Assembly: GCA_963736695.1 (NCBI GenBank)
Contig: CAVTPU010000001.1
Location: forward strand, 1,178,001-1,242,000
Origin: CAVTPU01 sp963736695
GTDB lineage: Bacteria; Actinomycetota; Actinomycetes; Mycobacteriales; Micromonosporaceae
Length of the DNA stretch: 64,000 nt
Direction of reading: 5' to 3'
A program made the position numbers and the translations under genes. The notes beneath the pieces are model-generated. The model made no database searches, had not been told where the DNA came from, and saw nothing but the letters and a program-made list of their open reading frames with translations. This document shows, piece by piece, positions 55,127-64,000 of this stretch. Position 1 is the first letter of the stretch. Each line of letters opens with the position of its first letter.

Positions 55127-56337
55127 CGAGTCACCCCCGCGACACCGGACGCCCTAGTGGCGCCGACTGCGGGCCGTCGGGCCATCCCGGCCCGCCGAGC
55201 CCGCTCGACCGCCGCGGGCAACACCGCGAGAAGCGCCTCCACATCATCCATTGTGGAGTTGTAGCCGAGGCTGAAGCGCAACGTCGACCGGGCCCGCTCC
55301 GCGTCGGCTCCCATCGCGATGAGCACATGCGACGGTTGGGCGACTCCGGCGGAGCACGCCGATCCGGTCGAACAGGCGACGTCGTGCGCGTCGAGCAGCA
55401 ACAGCAACGCGTCGCCCTCGCAGCCCGGAAAGGAGAAGTGCGCGTTGGCCGGAAGCCGCTCAACGGGGTCACCGTTGAGCACCGCGCCCGGCACCTCGGC
55501 GCGCACCCGCGTGACGAGTTCGTCACGCAGCGCCCCGATCCGTGCCGCGAAGGCACGCTGCCGAGCCACAGCGATCTCGACCGCGACCGCGAACGCGACG
55601 ATGCCAGCGACATCGGGTGTGCCTGATCGGATCTCCCGTTCCTGCCCGCCGCCGTGCAACAGGGGCGTGCACGCCACCTCGCGGGCGAGCAGCAACGCGC
55701 CAACTCCGGTCGGCCCGCCACACTTGTGCCCACTGACGGTGAGCGCCGACAGCCCCGGCGTGGCGAAATCGACCGGCACCTGACCGATCGCCTGCACGGC
55801 GTCGGAGTGCAGTGGAACACCATGTTCTTCGGCGAGTTGAGCCAACCGAACGATCGGTTGCACGGTGCCGACCTCGTTGTTCGCCCAGATGTTGGTGACG
55901 AGCGCGACTCGGTCGCCGGAACGGTCGAGCTCGGCGCGCAGCGTCGACACGTCGGAGCGCCCGTGGTCGTCAACCGGCAGCCAGGTCACCTCGGCGCCGT
56001 CGCGGGCGAGCCAGTCGACGGCGTTGAGCACCGCGTGATGTTCGGCGGCGCTCGCGATGATCCGGGTGCGCGCCGGGTCGGCCCGACGCCGCGCCCAGAA
56101 CACGCCCTTGACAGCGAGGTTGTCGCTTTCGGTGCCACCGGCGGTGAAGATGACGTCGGAGGGCCGTGCGCCCAGCGACGCGGCGACGCGTTCCCGCGAC
56201 TCCTCGACGAGTCGGCGCGCCCGGCGGCCGGGCGCGTGCAACGACGAGGCGTTGCCCGTGTCCTGAGCCGTCGTGACGTAGGCCTCGATCGCTTCGGGCA
56301 GCATCGGGGTGGTCGCGGCATGATCGATATAAGTCAT
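55123..56337 (-). CDS. Cysteine desulfurase
   Basis: PLP enzyme that mobilises sulfur from cysteine for thiolation or Fe-S clusters. The 404-residue product begins TYIDHAATTPMLPEAI, has the PLP lysine in VSGHKCGGPTGVG, the His stack in ASAAEHHAVLN and the active Cys in STGSACSAG. ATG 56337 is used; the 15-codon extension lacks similarity. Coupled to mnmA, so the likely main role is tRNA thiolation, with Fe-S assembly possible. Confidence 0.92.
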   Translation of the reverse strand: MTYIDHAATTPMLPEAIEAYVTTAQDTGNASSLHAPGRRARRLVEESRERVAASLGARPSDVIFTAGGTESDNLAVKGVFWARRRADPARTRIIASAAEHHAVLNAVDWLARDGAEVTWLPVDDHGRSDVSTLRAELDRSGDRVALVTNIWANNEVGTVQPIVRLAQLAEEHGVPLHSDAVQAIGQVPVDFATPGLSALTVSGHKCGGPTGVGALLLAREVACTPLLHGGGQEREIRSGTPDVAGIVAFAVAVEIAVARQRAFAARIGALRDELVTRVRAEVPGAVLNGDPVERLPANAHFSFPGCEGDALLLLLDAHDVACSTGSACSAGVAQPSHVLIAMGADAERARSTLRFSLGYNSTMDDVEALLAVLPAAVERARRAGMARRPAVGATRASGVAGVTR

Positions 56338-56378
56338 CGCGACCAAGCCTAACCGGTGGCGCTCACCTGGCGCGTGGA

Positions 56379-57338
56379 TCACTCACGCCGACGGCGGATC
56401 TCCGCCGCCGCCTGTGGCGCGACGTCGAAGAGGTTGCCCACGACACCGAAGTCGGCGAGGTCGAAGATGGGCGCTTCGGCGTCCTTGTTCACCGCGACGA
56501 TCGTTTTCGAGGTCTGCATGCCGGCGCGGTGCTGAATCGCACCGGAGATGCCAAGCGCGACATAGAGCTGCGGTGAGACGGTTTTACCGGTCTGTCCCAC
56601 CTGAAACTTGTGTGGGTAATAGCCGGAGTCGGCAGCCGCCCGAGACGCGCCGACCGCCGCGCCGAGCACGTCGGCGAGCTCTTCGACGACCCGGAAGTTC
56701 TCGGCCGATCCGACGCCCCGGCCGCCGGAGACGACGATCGACGCCTCGGTGAGTTCAGGACGGGCGCCCTTGGGCTCGGTCGCCCGCTCGACGATCCGAA
56801 CCAGTTGGTCCGCGTCGGACAACGTCACCGTGACGGCCTCGACGGTCGGGGTAACGGGCGCCGGGGTCGCCGTGACGGCGGACGGCCGCACGGTGGCGAG
56901 CGGGAAACCCCGGCTCACCCGTGACGTGACCGTGGTCGACCCGGTGAAGGCGATCTGCGTCGCGGTGCCGTCGGAGGCGAGGTCGACGACGTCGGTGAGC
57001 ACTCCGTTGTCGAGTCGCACGGCGAGCCGGCCAGCGATCTCCTTGCCATCCTGCGTCGAGGGGATGAGAACCGCCGCCGGCACCGCCCGGCGGACAAGGG
57101 TCTCCAGCGCGGTGACCGCGGGGGTGACGAGCAGACCGTCGACGCCGTCGGCCTCGGCGGCATAGACCTTGACCGCGCCGTACTCGCCAAGTCTGTCGGC
57201 CAGGGCCGCGGCCGTGCCGGGAACGCCGACCACGACGGCGGCCGGCTCGCCGAGGCTGCGGGCCAGGGTCAACGTCTCGAGGGTCGACTTCACGACCTTG
57301 CCGTCGGCCGCCTTGACCAGGACGAGAACTTCAGCCAT
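56379..57338 (-). CDS. etfA: Electron transfer flavoprotein alpha subunit
   Basis: FAD-binding subunit that carries electrons from acyl-CoA dehydrogenases to the membrane quinone pool. The 319-residue product has the C-terminal FAD domain: VVSGGRGVGSAENF, GASRAAADSGYYPHKFQVGQTGKTV and YVALGISGAIQHRAGM. It follows etfB by 85 bp on the same strand. Corresponds to fixB (Rv3028c). Confidence 0.95.
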   Translation of the reverse strand: MAEVLVLVKAADGKVVKSTLETLTLARSLGEPAAVVVGVPGTAAALADRLGEYGAVKVYAAEADGVDGLLVTPAVTALETLVRRAVPAAVLIPSTQDGKEIAGRLAVRLDNGVLTDVVDLASDGTATQIAFTGSTTVTSRVSRGFPLATVRPSAVTATPAPVTPTVEAVTVTLSDADQLVRIVERATEPKGARPELTEASIVVSGGRGVGSAENFRVVEELADVLGAAVGASRAAADSGYYPHKFQVGQTGKTVSPQLYVALGISGAIQHRAGMQTSKTIVAVNKDAEAPIFDLADFGVVGNLFDVAPQAAAEIRRRRE

Positions 57339-57423
57339 CGCTTCCTACCTCACAACTCGGGGGCCAACAACTACGCGAAGAGAACCGTTCACCACGCGAC
57401 CCGGTGGCGCGGTCTGGCGGGAC

Positions 57424-58203
57424 CTAGACGAACTTCTCCGCGGCGAGGAAGTCGACGAGCCGCAGCCCGCCCTCGCCCTCGTCGACGACCCGGGTGCCGC
57501 CCTGACGGGGCGGCCGTTGGGCGTGCTCAACCACGACGGTCGACGCGCCCGCGTGGCCGACCTCGTCGGGCGAGATGCCCAGATCAGCGAGGCTGAGCGT
57601 GGTGACCTTTTTGCTCTTCGCCGCCATGATCCCCTTGAAGGAGGGGTAGCGGGGTTCGTTGATGGTGTCCCAGACGGAGACGATCGCGGGGATGGCCCCG
57701 GTGACCACCTCATAACCGTCTTCGGTCTGCCGTTCGATCGTGAGGGTCGAGCCATCGACCGTGAGTTTGCGGGCCCCGGTGAGCGCCGCCATCCCGAGCC
57801 GTTCGGCGATCATGTGCGGCACGACCTGTCCTCGGGCGTCGGTCGACTCCGCGCCGGCGATGACCAGGTCGGGTTCGAGGGTCCGCAGCGCGGCGGCGAG
57901 CACCCGCGAGGTGGCCAGGGCGCACGAGCCGTGCAGCGCGTCGTCGCAGACGTGCACCGCGCTGTCAGCCCCCATCTGCAGGGCCTTGCGGATCGATTCG
58001 GCGGCCTGCTGCGGGCCGACGGTGAGGATGACGACCTCGGCCTCGCCGGCCTCCCGCAGCCGCAGGGCCTCCTCGATGGCGTAGTCGTCCATCTCGTTGA
58101 TGATGTTGTTGGCTCCGGCGCGGTCGACCGTGCCGTCGTCGCTTCGCAGGGCGCGCTCAGTGCTCGAGTCCGGCACCTGCTTGACGAGTACGACGATCTT
58201 CAT
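57424..58203 (-). CDS. etfB: Electron transfer flavoprotein beta subunit
   Basis: Partner of EtfA with an AMP site. The 259-residue protein starts MKIVVLVKQVPDS and includes NEMDDYAIEEALRLRE and AAKSKKVTTLSL. ATG 58203 has GGAG upstream; the 76-codon upstream frame is unrelated. First gene of the etfBA unit. The 276 bp upstream to the beta-helix gene must contain two divergent promoters; I see no clear motif there. Confidence 0.95.
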   Translation of the reverse strand: MKIVVLVKQVPDSSTERALRSDDGTVDRAGANNIINEMDDYAIEEALRLREAGEAEVVILTVGPQQAAESIRKALQMGADSAVHVCDDALHGSCALATSRVLAAALRTLEPDLVIAGAESTDARGQVVPHMIAERLGMAALTGARKLTVDGSTLTIERQTEDGYEVVTGAIPAIVSVWDTINEPRYPSFKGIMAAKSKKVTTLSLADLGISPDEVGHAGASTVVVEHAQRPPRQGGTRVVDEGEGGLRLVDFLAAEKFV

Positions 58204-58479
58204 CGTGGTCTCCACGTCTCCTGTCTGGAACGGCCCTGGTCTCGCCCGTCGCGGTGTGGCGCCGGCCGTCTGGCTAGGCTGCCGCGCCCGTCGCGGTGGC
58301 GTCAACTCCGACCCGCGATCGAGACGGGCCGGAGACGATGTTACCCGTCGGTAGAATCGCCGGCGCCCACCACTGGGAGTGAACCAGATCACCTCGCATC
58401 GGCCGGCACCGACCATCCCATCGAAAGACACGCCATGATGGATGGTTGAGAGGCCAATCTTCTTCTATGCTTCGCCGGC

Positions 58480-60558
58480 ATGGGCATAATGACCCGCGTC
58501 GTTGCTTTCGCTGGCATCGCCGCCACCTTGTCGGCGGCGGTGGTGAGCAGCACCCTCGTCCTCGCCGGGCCCAGCCCCACAGCCGTCCACCAGGAACGCG
58601 AGCCGACCCCGACCGATGTCACGGGCCGCGTGCCGACCGCCCGAACGAGCGGTTCGGAACTGCTCGTCTGCGGCAAGGACGCCGCGGCCTTCACACAGCG
58701 GATCGCGGCCTTTCCGAAGGCTCTCGCGGCCACCAACCGGGGCCTGTGGAGTCGCTGCCAGTCCCGCGGATTCCGCACTCTGCAGGAGGCGGTTGACGCG
58801 GTCACCCGGCCGGGGCAGATCATCAAGCTGCTTCCGGGGACCTATGTGGAGGAGCCGAGCCTCGTCACCACGTCGGCCTTCTGCGCGAAGCTGCCCGCCA
58901 CCCGCACCACGACCGGCGAACAGGTGCTCTCGTGGGAGCAGCAGACGGCCTGCCGACACAACCAGAGCCTCGTCGCCGTCCTCGACAAACATGATCTGCA
59001 GATCGAAGGCACCGGGGCCACCCCGGCCGACGTGGTCCTCGATGGACAGTTTCGCAAGCCGCATGTGCTGCGCGCCGACCGATCGCCCGGACTCTACCTC
59101 CGAAACTTCACCTCGCAACACGGTGCATCCAGCGCGATCTATCTTATGGAGACCGACGGATTCGCTGTCGACAACGTCGTGGGTCGATGGAACGGCCAAT
59201 TCGGCGTGCTCGGCTTCAACATCGATCACGGACGCGTCACCCGGTGCGAAACCTATGGCAACAGCGCCGCCGGCATCTTCACCGGATGGACTGCCGACCT
59301 CAACGCCGACCGTGGCGTGCAGGTCGACCGGTTCGCGGTCGAGATCGACCACTGCCGCAGCCACCACAACCTCCACGGATATTCCGGCATCGCGGGCAGT
59401 TCGGTGTGGGCGCACGACAACACCTTCACCGACAACTCGGTCGGCGTCTCGACCGGCTCCGCCGCCAGCGCCTATTCCGGACGCCCCCAGAACCACGCCC
59501 GCTTCGAACACAACACGATCGCGGCCAACAACAAGGACTACTACCACCACGTACGCGACGGCACCTGCGCGAAAGCACTCGGCGACCGCGACCTCGAGGG
59601 CGGAACGGTGTGCCCGACAATCGGCGTACCGGTCGGCACCGGGGTCGTCAACGCCGGCGGCAATCACAACGTATGGCGGGAGAACTGGGTTTACGACAAC
59701 CGTTATGCGGGGTTCCTCACCTCGTGGGTCCCGGGCTTCGCTCGAGGCGACAACACCGCGACCTCGCAGTTCGACACCTCGCATCACAATCGTTATGTCG
59801 CCAACGTGCTCGGCCACGAACCCGACGGTGCCGAATCACCCAATGGGCTTGACTTCTGGTGGGACGGACAGGGCGTCGGCGACTGTTGGCAGGCCCCGAC
59901 GGGACAAGCCCAACCACGAACGCTGCCCCGATGCGGCACCAACGAACAACCGGGCCGGTTCGCCCCGCGCAGATTTATCGCCGAACCACTCGCCATGGTG
60001 AAGCTCAACCTCTGCGGCTCGGCCCGGGTCACGGCCGCCCACCTCCCCCAGACATGCGACTGGTACGGCGCACGCGGCTCACAGCGCATCGAGGTCCGCT
60101 GGGCCATCGGCGAGGCGATCCTGCTCAGCCTCATGGCGCTGCTTCTTTGGGGTCGGCTGCTCTACAACTCCTTCGCCGGCTTTCTCGGCCTAGTGTTCAC
60201 CCTCGGTGGCGCCGCCGGCGGGGTCTATTCCCAACTGCACCACAACCAGCTCATGACCGCCGCCGCGCTCGGCACACTCGGCATGGGGCTGCTTCATCTC
60301 GGCGTGCCCCTGCGGGGCCGACACCGACCGGGGCTCAGCACGCTCAGCGTCACCATCGCGATGCTCGCGATGCTCAATGCCGTCGATGTCGGGCTCGTCA
60401 TGCTGCCGTGGACACCCGTTTCACCGGCGCTGCCGCGGCTGCTTCTCGAGGTGCTGTGGGTGCCGTGGGCGTTCGCGGCCGCGATGCGCGGCCGCGTCTA
60501 CGACGACCTCGACTGGCTGCCTTCACTGCGTCCCTTCGCCAGCCATCGCGACCACTGA
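58480..60558 (+). CDS. Exported right-handed beta-helix protein with C-terminal membrane domain
   Basis: A 692-residue protein. After an N-terminal signal or anchor (about residues 5-29), a Cys-containing region leads to the beta-helix (about 90-510) with pectate-lyase-like rungs and many short N-rich turns (RNFTSQHGAS, AHDNTFTDNS, FEHNTIAANNKDYYHH, WRENWVYDNRYAGF). From about residue 545 to 670 four to five hydrophobic helices follow (ILLSLMALLLWG, FLGLVFTLGGAAGG, TLGMGLLHLGVPL, MLAMLNAVDVGLVML). A beta-helix on a membrane anchor suggests surface carbohydrate processing or binding; no catalytic triad is evident. Confidence 0.8.
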   Translation: MGIMTRVVAFAGIAATLSAAVVSSTLVLAGPSPTAVHQEREPTPTDVTGRVPTARTSGSELLVCGKDAAAFTQRIAAFPKALAATNRGLWSRCQSRGFRTLQEAVDAVTRPGQIIKLLPGTYVEEPSLVTTSAFCAKLPATRTTTGEQVLSWEQQTACRHNQSLVAVLDKHDLQIEGTGATPADVVLDGQFRKPHVLRADRSPGLYLRNFTSQHGASSAIYLMETDGFAVDNVVGRWNGQFGVLGFNIDHGRVTRCETYGNSAAGIFTGWTADLNADRGVQVDRFAVEIDHCRSHHNLHGYSGIAGSSVWAHDNTFTDNSVGVSTGSAASAYSGRPQNHARFEHNTIAANNKDYYHHVRDGTCAKALGDRDLEGGTVCPTIGVPVGTGVVNAGGNHNVWRENWVYDNRYAGFLTSWVPGFARGDNTATSQFDTSHHNRYVANVLGHEPDGAESPNGLDFWWDGQGVGDCWQAPTGQAQPRTLPRCGTNEQPGRFAPRRFIAEPLAMVKLNLCGSARVTAAHLPQTCDWYGARGSQRIEVRWAIGEAILLSLMALLLWGRLLYNSFAGFLGLVFTLGGAAGGVYSQLHHNQLMTAAALGTLGMGLLHLGVPLRGRHRPGLSTLSVTIAMLAMLNAVDVGLVMLPWTPVSPALPRLLLEVLWVPWAFAAAMRGRVYDDLDWLPSLRPFASHRDH

Positions 60559-60721
60559 CCCGGCGAACTCGAAGCTCGGCTCGACCGTGGCGATTCTCTA
60601 TTCCGCACGACGTTCGCCTGTCGCACGCCATTGATAAACTCCCGCCCATACCATCGAGATCGAACCATATGTTCGACCGGCGTGCTCCAATGCGGCCGCG
60701 AACGATGGCGAAGGGGGAAAC

Positions 60722-62314
60722 ATGAAAGCAGTGTCACTGCGCCGACTTGGCGCCGCGATCGTCGTCGCATTCTTCGCGACAACACTGGCTGCGCCAGCCG
60801 AAGCCGCTGGCCTGGGGCCGGACAGCGCGACCAAGAGCTCGGCCAGCAGTGCAACCACACTGGTCACGGCTTCGACCGAAAGTCGAGTTTCGACGACGGC
60901 CGTCGAATACGGCATCGTCGCTGGGCGAGTCGTGTCACAAGACGGAGATGGCATCGTCGATGTCTGGGTTCAACTCCTCCACGACGGCAACTGGGTCGCC
61001 GACACTGCGACCGACCCGAGAGGAAGATATCTCTTCAACCACATCGAGTCCGGCCCTGGCTACACGGCCAGATTCACCTTTCCCAGTGGTCAGGTTCTCT
61101 GGTTCGACGGCGCCGACAACGACAGCGATGCCACCGCCTTCACGGTCGATCCCAACGCGACGACGACCGTCAACATGACGAGACCACCGGTGGGGCATCT
61201 GACTATCAAGACAATCGACGCCGTCACCGCACGACCGATCGCTGGTTATTGTTTCGCTCATCAGGAAGGGCCCGTCCAGTTCACGACGACCTGCACCGAC
61301 GCGGACGGACGCGCCAAAATTCGCAACCTCACGGTGGGCAACTACTCGGGCAGTGGTTACGACCCTCATGAAACCTACGTCAATGGCACATTCGACACCG
61401 TTGCTGTCACCGAGGGAAACACCACGACCGTGAGGGTGCGGCTGGAGAAGTCGGTCAGCCTTCATGTCGATTTCCAGGACGCGACCACCGGCGTCCCCGT
61501 TGACGGGGCCTGCGTCGCCTTGGCCGACCCAGTGCGCAACGATATCGAGGGCGGCGGCTTCTGCGGTGCGCAGATCGATCTGAAGAACCTCTTCCCACGT
61601 GAACGTTTTCGGCTCTTCGTGGCCCCCTACGATCACCAACATGGCGCCCAGTGGGTGTCGACGACCGGGGGTGGGACTGGCGATCCCGCGCTGGCCAAGA
61701 TCTATGCCCCGGAGGCCGGCGCACACGTCACCGTCACCGTCAAGCTCGACGGCGCGGGGACCGTCAGCGGCGTCATCACCGACGCGGAGACCAGCGCGGG
61801 CGTCCCCGACGTCTGCCCATCTCCCACAGCGCCCGCGGGTTCTTATGGTCCGAACATGACTGCGGATTGCACCGGAAACGGCGAATACCTGATCCGCGAT
61901 CTTGGCCCCTATCAGTGGAAGATCGCTTTTCCCGACTACAGCGGCACCCATGCGTGGGTGTGGTCCGGCGGCGAAGCCAACCGAGCGTCCGCCGCCGCAG
62001 TGCAGGTGACGGCGGGCGCAACAACTACGGTGAACGTCTCGCTTCCCCAAACCGGGAGCATCAGCGGAACAGTGACTGCGCCCACGGGCACATGTCTGGA
62101 GTGCGTTCTCGTCTTCGCGCGAGACGCAGCGACCGGCGACAACGCTGCGATCTATTCGTCGGTGCGGCCCGATGGCTCTTTCACCCTAAACGGATTCAAC
62201 ACGCAGGACGTCAGGCTGTTTTATAGCCTCAGCAATGTTGTGACGGAATTTCCGACACAGGTGCATACCACTACGGGTGCCGCTATCACCGGCGTCACCA
62301 TCACCATTCCATAA
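60722..62314 (+). CDS. Secreted protein with Cna-B/carboxypeptidase-regulatory-like repeats
   Basis: A 530-residue protein with a Sec signal (AAIVVAFFATTLAAPAEAAG) and then four to five beta-sandwich repeats. Each resembles GRVVSQDGDGIVDVWVQL ... TDPRGRYLFNHIESG, the pattern of carboxypeptidase-regulatory-like or Cna-B domains; later copies begin SGVITDAETSAGVPDVC and SGTVTAPTGTCLECV. Paired cysteines appear in several repeats. No sortase motif or C-terminal anchor, so probably released or non-covalently bound to the wall. ATG 60722 follows GAAGGGGG. Confidence 0.78.
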   Translation: MKAVSLRRLGAAIVVAFFATTLAAPAEAAGLGPDSATKSSASSATTLVTASTESRVSTTAVEYGIVAGRVVSQDGDGIVDVWVQLLHDGNWVADTATDPRGRYLFNHIESGPGYTARFTFPSGQVLWFDGADNDSDATAFTVDPNATTTVNMTRPPVGHLTIKTIDAVTARPIAGYCFAHQEGPVQFTTTCTDADGRAKIRNLTVGNYSGSGYDPHETYVNGTFDTVAVTEGNTTTVRVRLEKSVSLHVDFQDATTGVPVDGACVALADPVRNDIEGGGFCGAQIDLKNLFPRERFRLFVAPYDHQHGAQWVSTTGGGTGDPALAKIYAPEAGAHVTVTVKLDGAGTVSGVITDAETSAGVPDVCPSPTAPAGSYGPNMTADCTGNGEYLIRDLGPYQWKIAFPDYSGTHAWVWSGGEANRASAAAVQVTAGATTTVNVSLPQTGSISGTVTAPTGTCLECVLVFARDAATGDNAAIYSSVRPDGSFTLNGFNTQDVRLFYSLSNVVTEFPTQVHTTTGAAITGVTITIP

Positions 62315-62448
62315 CTATCACCGCGAAATCGGCCCGCTGCGTCTTCGGACCGGCGGGCATATTTCGCGCTTGACGGGGAACGCGGCGCGGCGCCGCAGCG
62401 TCCAAGTGGGCACGCTCTCGATCGAGGGCGCGTTCCCTGGGAGGAAAG

Positions 62449-63351
62449 ATGGCGAAGCAGACGCCGCATCGTGTCGGCGCGACGATCGCGGCAGCCGCCG
62501 CAATCATGATCATGGGAGCGTGTTCCGCAGCCGATACACCGGCCTCGCCAACCGCGCAGCCGCCCGCCGTCGATACCGTGGCGGGCGGCGGAGAAGCGGC
62601 CGCTCCGGGCGCGGCCGCGGTAGGTGCCGCGGGCGATGCGGCAACAGGTGCCGGCGCGGCAAACAAGCCACAGGTCCCGGCGATCGCACGCGCGCTGATC
62701 TACACCGGTTCGATCACCGTCACGGCAGACGACGTCCGTGCGGCCGCCGACCGCGCCATCGCCATCGCCGGCCGCGCCGGTGGTCTGATCGACTCCGATC
62801 GACGCACCATCGACGGCGACCGGACCGAGGCTGAGCTGACGCTGCGGGTGCCAGCCAACTCGTTTAGCGGAGTGCTCGACGAGCTCAGCCGTCTCGGCGT
62901 CGAGCAGGCCCGTTCCGCGCAGACACAAGACGTCACCGAGGCGGTCGTCGACCTCGACGCCCGCCTAGCGACCCAACGCGCGAGCGTGAACCGGGTGCGC
63001 GCGTTGCTGGCCCGCGCCAACACGATCGGCGAGGTGGTCTCCCTCGAGGCGGAAGTGACCCGCCGTGAGGCCGACCTGGCCTCGCTCACCCAACGAAGGG
63101 AGGCATTGGCCGGGCTCGTGGCGTTGTCCACGATCACCCTGCGGCTGCGTGGGCCGGATGCCCCCAGCACCACCGCCGAGCCGCGCACCGGATTCCTCGC
63201 GGGACTGGCCAACGGGTGGAACGGCTTTCTCGTCTCCGTCTCCGTCGTGTTGACCGTGGCCGGGTGGCTTCTCCCATGGGTGATCGCGCTCGGCGTGCCG
63301 CTGTGGCTCATCGTATGGAGGGTCCGACACAAGCGGCGGGTTCGGCCCTGA
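62449..63351 (+). CDS. DUF4349 lipoprotein
   Basis: A 300-residue protein with lipobox MIMGAC, an Ala/Pro-rich linker, then the DUF4349 domain (ALIYTGSITVTADDVRAAADRA, GGLIDSDRRT, LRVPANSFSGVLDELSRLG), a coiled-coil stretch (TEAVVDLDARLATQRASVNRVRALLARA) and one C-terminal membrane helix (VSVVLTVAGWLLPWVIALGVPLWLIVW) with a basic tail. It is therefore held at both ends in the membrane. GGGAGG precedes the ATG. Function unknown. Convergent with the last gene. Confidence 0.85.
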   Translation: MAKQTPHRVGATIAAAAAIMIMGACSAADTPASPTAQPPAVDTVAGGGEAAAPGAAAVGAAGDAATGAGAANKPQVPAIARALIYTGSITVTADDVRAAADRAIAIAGRAGGLIDSDRRTIDGDRTEAELTLRVPANSFSGVLDELSRLGVEQARSAQTQDVTEAVVDLDARLATQRASVNRVRALLARANTIGEVVSLEAEVTRREADLASLTQRREALAGLVALSTITLRLRGPDAPSTTAEPRTGFLAGLANGWNGFLVSVSVVLTVAGWLLPWVIALGVPLWLIVWRVRHKRRVRP

Positions 63352-63380
63352 CCGACCACGCCGCTCGAACGGGACCAGGG

Positions 63381-64000
63381 CTAGGCGAGGTTGGCCGAGC
63401 GCGGATAGGCGTCGGTCGGATCGGTGATGACATTGACCAGATATGGCACGCCGGCGTCGAACGCGCGGTGCAGTGCGGCACCGAGTTCGGCCGGCCGACG
63501 CACCGTCTCGCCCGCCCCGCCCAATGCCCGGACCACCGCGTCATAGCCGAGCTCCGGCTGCAGGTCCGCGGCGGTGTCATAGCCATAGAGCGCCCGCATC
63601 GGGTGCTTCTCCAGCCCCCAGATGCCGTTGTTTCCCACGACGATGACGACAGGCAGGTTCTGACGCACCAACGACTCGACATCCATGAGGGAGAACCCGG
63701 CCGCACCATCGCCCATGAGCACGCAGATCTGCCGATCTGGATAGGTGACCCGCGCGCCCATGGCATATCCCATGCCGGTGCCGAGACACCCATAAGGGCC
63801 CGGATCGAGCCACGTTCCGGGCTGGGACGGTTCGAGATAGCGCCCGGCGTAAGAGACGAAGTCGCCGCCGTCGCCGATGGTCACGGCGTCGGGTCCGAGG
63901 ACGCGCCGCAGCTCGCCATAGACCCGAGCCGGCTTGATCGGGTCACTGTCGGATTCGAGCTCGGCGGCGTCGGCGGCCCTCGCGGCGTCCTCGACCTGAC
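63381..64000 (-). CDS. Acetolactate synthase-like TPP enzyme (N-terminal part beyond window)
   Basis: About 205 C-terminal residues of a thiamine-diphosphate enzyme of the acetolactate synthase/oxalyl-CoA decarboxylase group. The TPP motif is seen as VLMGDGAAGFSLMDVESLVRQNLPVVIVVGNNGIWG, with GPYGCLGTGMGYAMGAR before it. It differs from the ilvB of the ilvBNC operon: NNGIWGLEK replaces NNGNLGMVRQ, and the typical herbicide-site sequences are lost. It has no adjacent small subunit within view. The frame is intact. Resembles the IlvG/IlvX-type paralogues of actinobacteria; substrate unknown. Confidence 0.8.
   Translation of the reverse strand, partial: QVEDAARAADAAELESDSDPIKPARVYGELRRVLGPDAVTIGDGGDFVSYAGRYLEPSQPGTWLDPGPYGCLGTGMGYAMGARVTYPDRQICVLMGDGAAGFSLMDVESLVRQNLPVVIVVGNNGIWGLEKHPMRALYGYDTAADLQPELGYDAVVRALGGAGETVRRPAELGAALHRAFDAGVPYLVNVITDPTDAYPRSANLA

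Overview
The window is a contiguous piece of high-GC actinobacterial chromosome. It has GTG starts, GTGA/ATGA stop-start overlaps, a histone-like HU protein with a Lys/Ala-rich tail, a CofC enzyme for coenzyme F420 and an NdgR/LtbR-type IclR regulator. The gene order (recG, DAK protein, rpmB, thiL, ddl, gpsA, cofC, ppk, hupB, leuDC, ndgR, a fumarylacetoacetase-type gene, leuB, serA, ilvCNB, gatBAC, ligA, a MetE-like gene, mnmA, cysteine desulfurase, etfAB) matches, from memory, the backbone around Rv2973c-Rv3029c of Mycobacterium tuberculosis. The flavour of the accessory genes fits Micromonosporales best, but the genus cannot be fixed from the sequence alone. I see no transposase, phage gene, CRISPR array or rRNA.

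Layout. 1-16.2 kb: housekeeping genes. These are the N-terminal part of RecG, a FakA-like DAK protein, L28, ThiL, a stand-alone RAM domain, Ddl, a PLP lyase, GpsA, PlsC, CofC, a cold-shock-like small protein, polyphosphate kinase, a CYTH-CHAD protein and HU. 16.3-34.4 kb: branched-chain amino acid region. leuCD diverges from ndgR; tRNA-Gln and tRNA-Glu follow; then cimA, ilvE, leuB, serA, ilvC, ilvN and ilvB on the minus strand and ilvD on the plus strand. 34.4-44.4 kb: glyA and then lineage-specific genes, namely a glycosyltransferase, a kinase-like protein lacking catalytic residues, a PQQ-type lipoprotein, two tandem Tat-exported dimethylformamidase-like proteins and a membrane metallophosphoesterase. 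44.4-58.2 kb: gatBAC, a GGDEF-EAL protein, ligA, a MetE-like protein, mnmA, a cysteine desulfurase and etfBA. 58.5-63.4 kb: three exported or envelope proteins (beta-helix fused to membrane helices, Cna-B-like repeats, DUF4349). 63.4 kb to the end: a second acetolactate-synthase-like enzyme, cut by the window edge.

The branched-chain region carries the most interesting signals. cimA and ilvB each have a short leader peptide followed by a hairpin and an intrinsic terminator. The cimA leader ends in four consecutive Ile codons and the ilvB leader carries Val-Leu-Leu, so both look like ribosome-mediated transcription attenuators matched to the product of the gene behind them. A TCCCAC-centred motif recurs upstream of leuC, leuB, ilvB and cimA and is a candidate NdgR operator.

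serA, ilvC, ilvN and ilvB together contain eleven single-base insertions within 4.6 kb, while every other gene in the 64 kb reads through cleanly. Removing one base at each site restores normal-length proteins. The most likely cause is a poor stretch of consensus sequence rather than real gene decay, and it must be resolved before any statement about auxotrophy is made.
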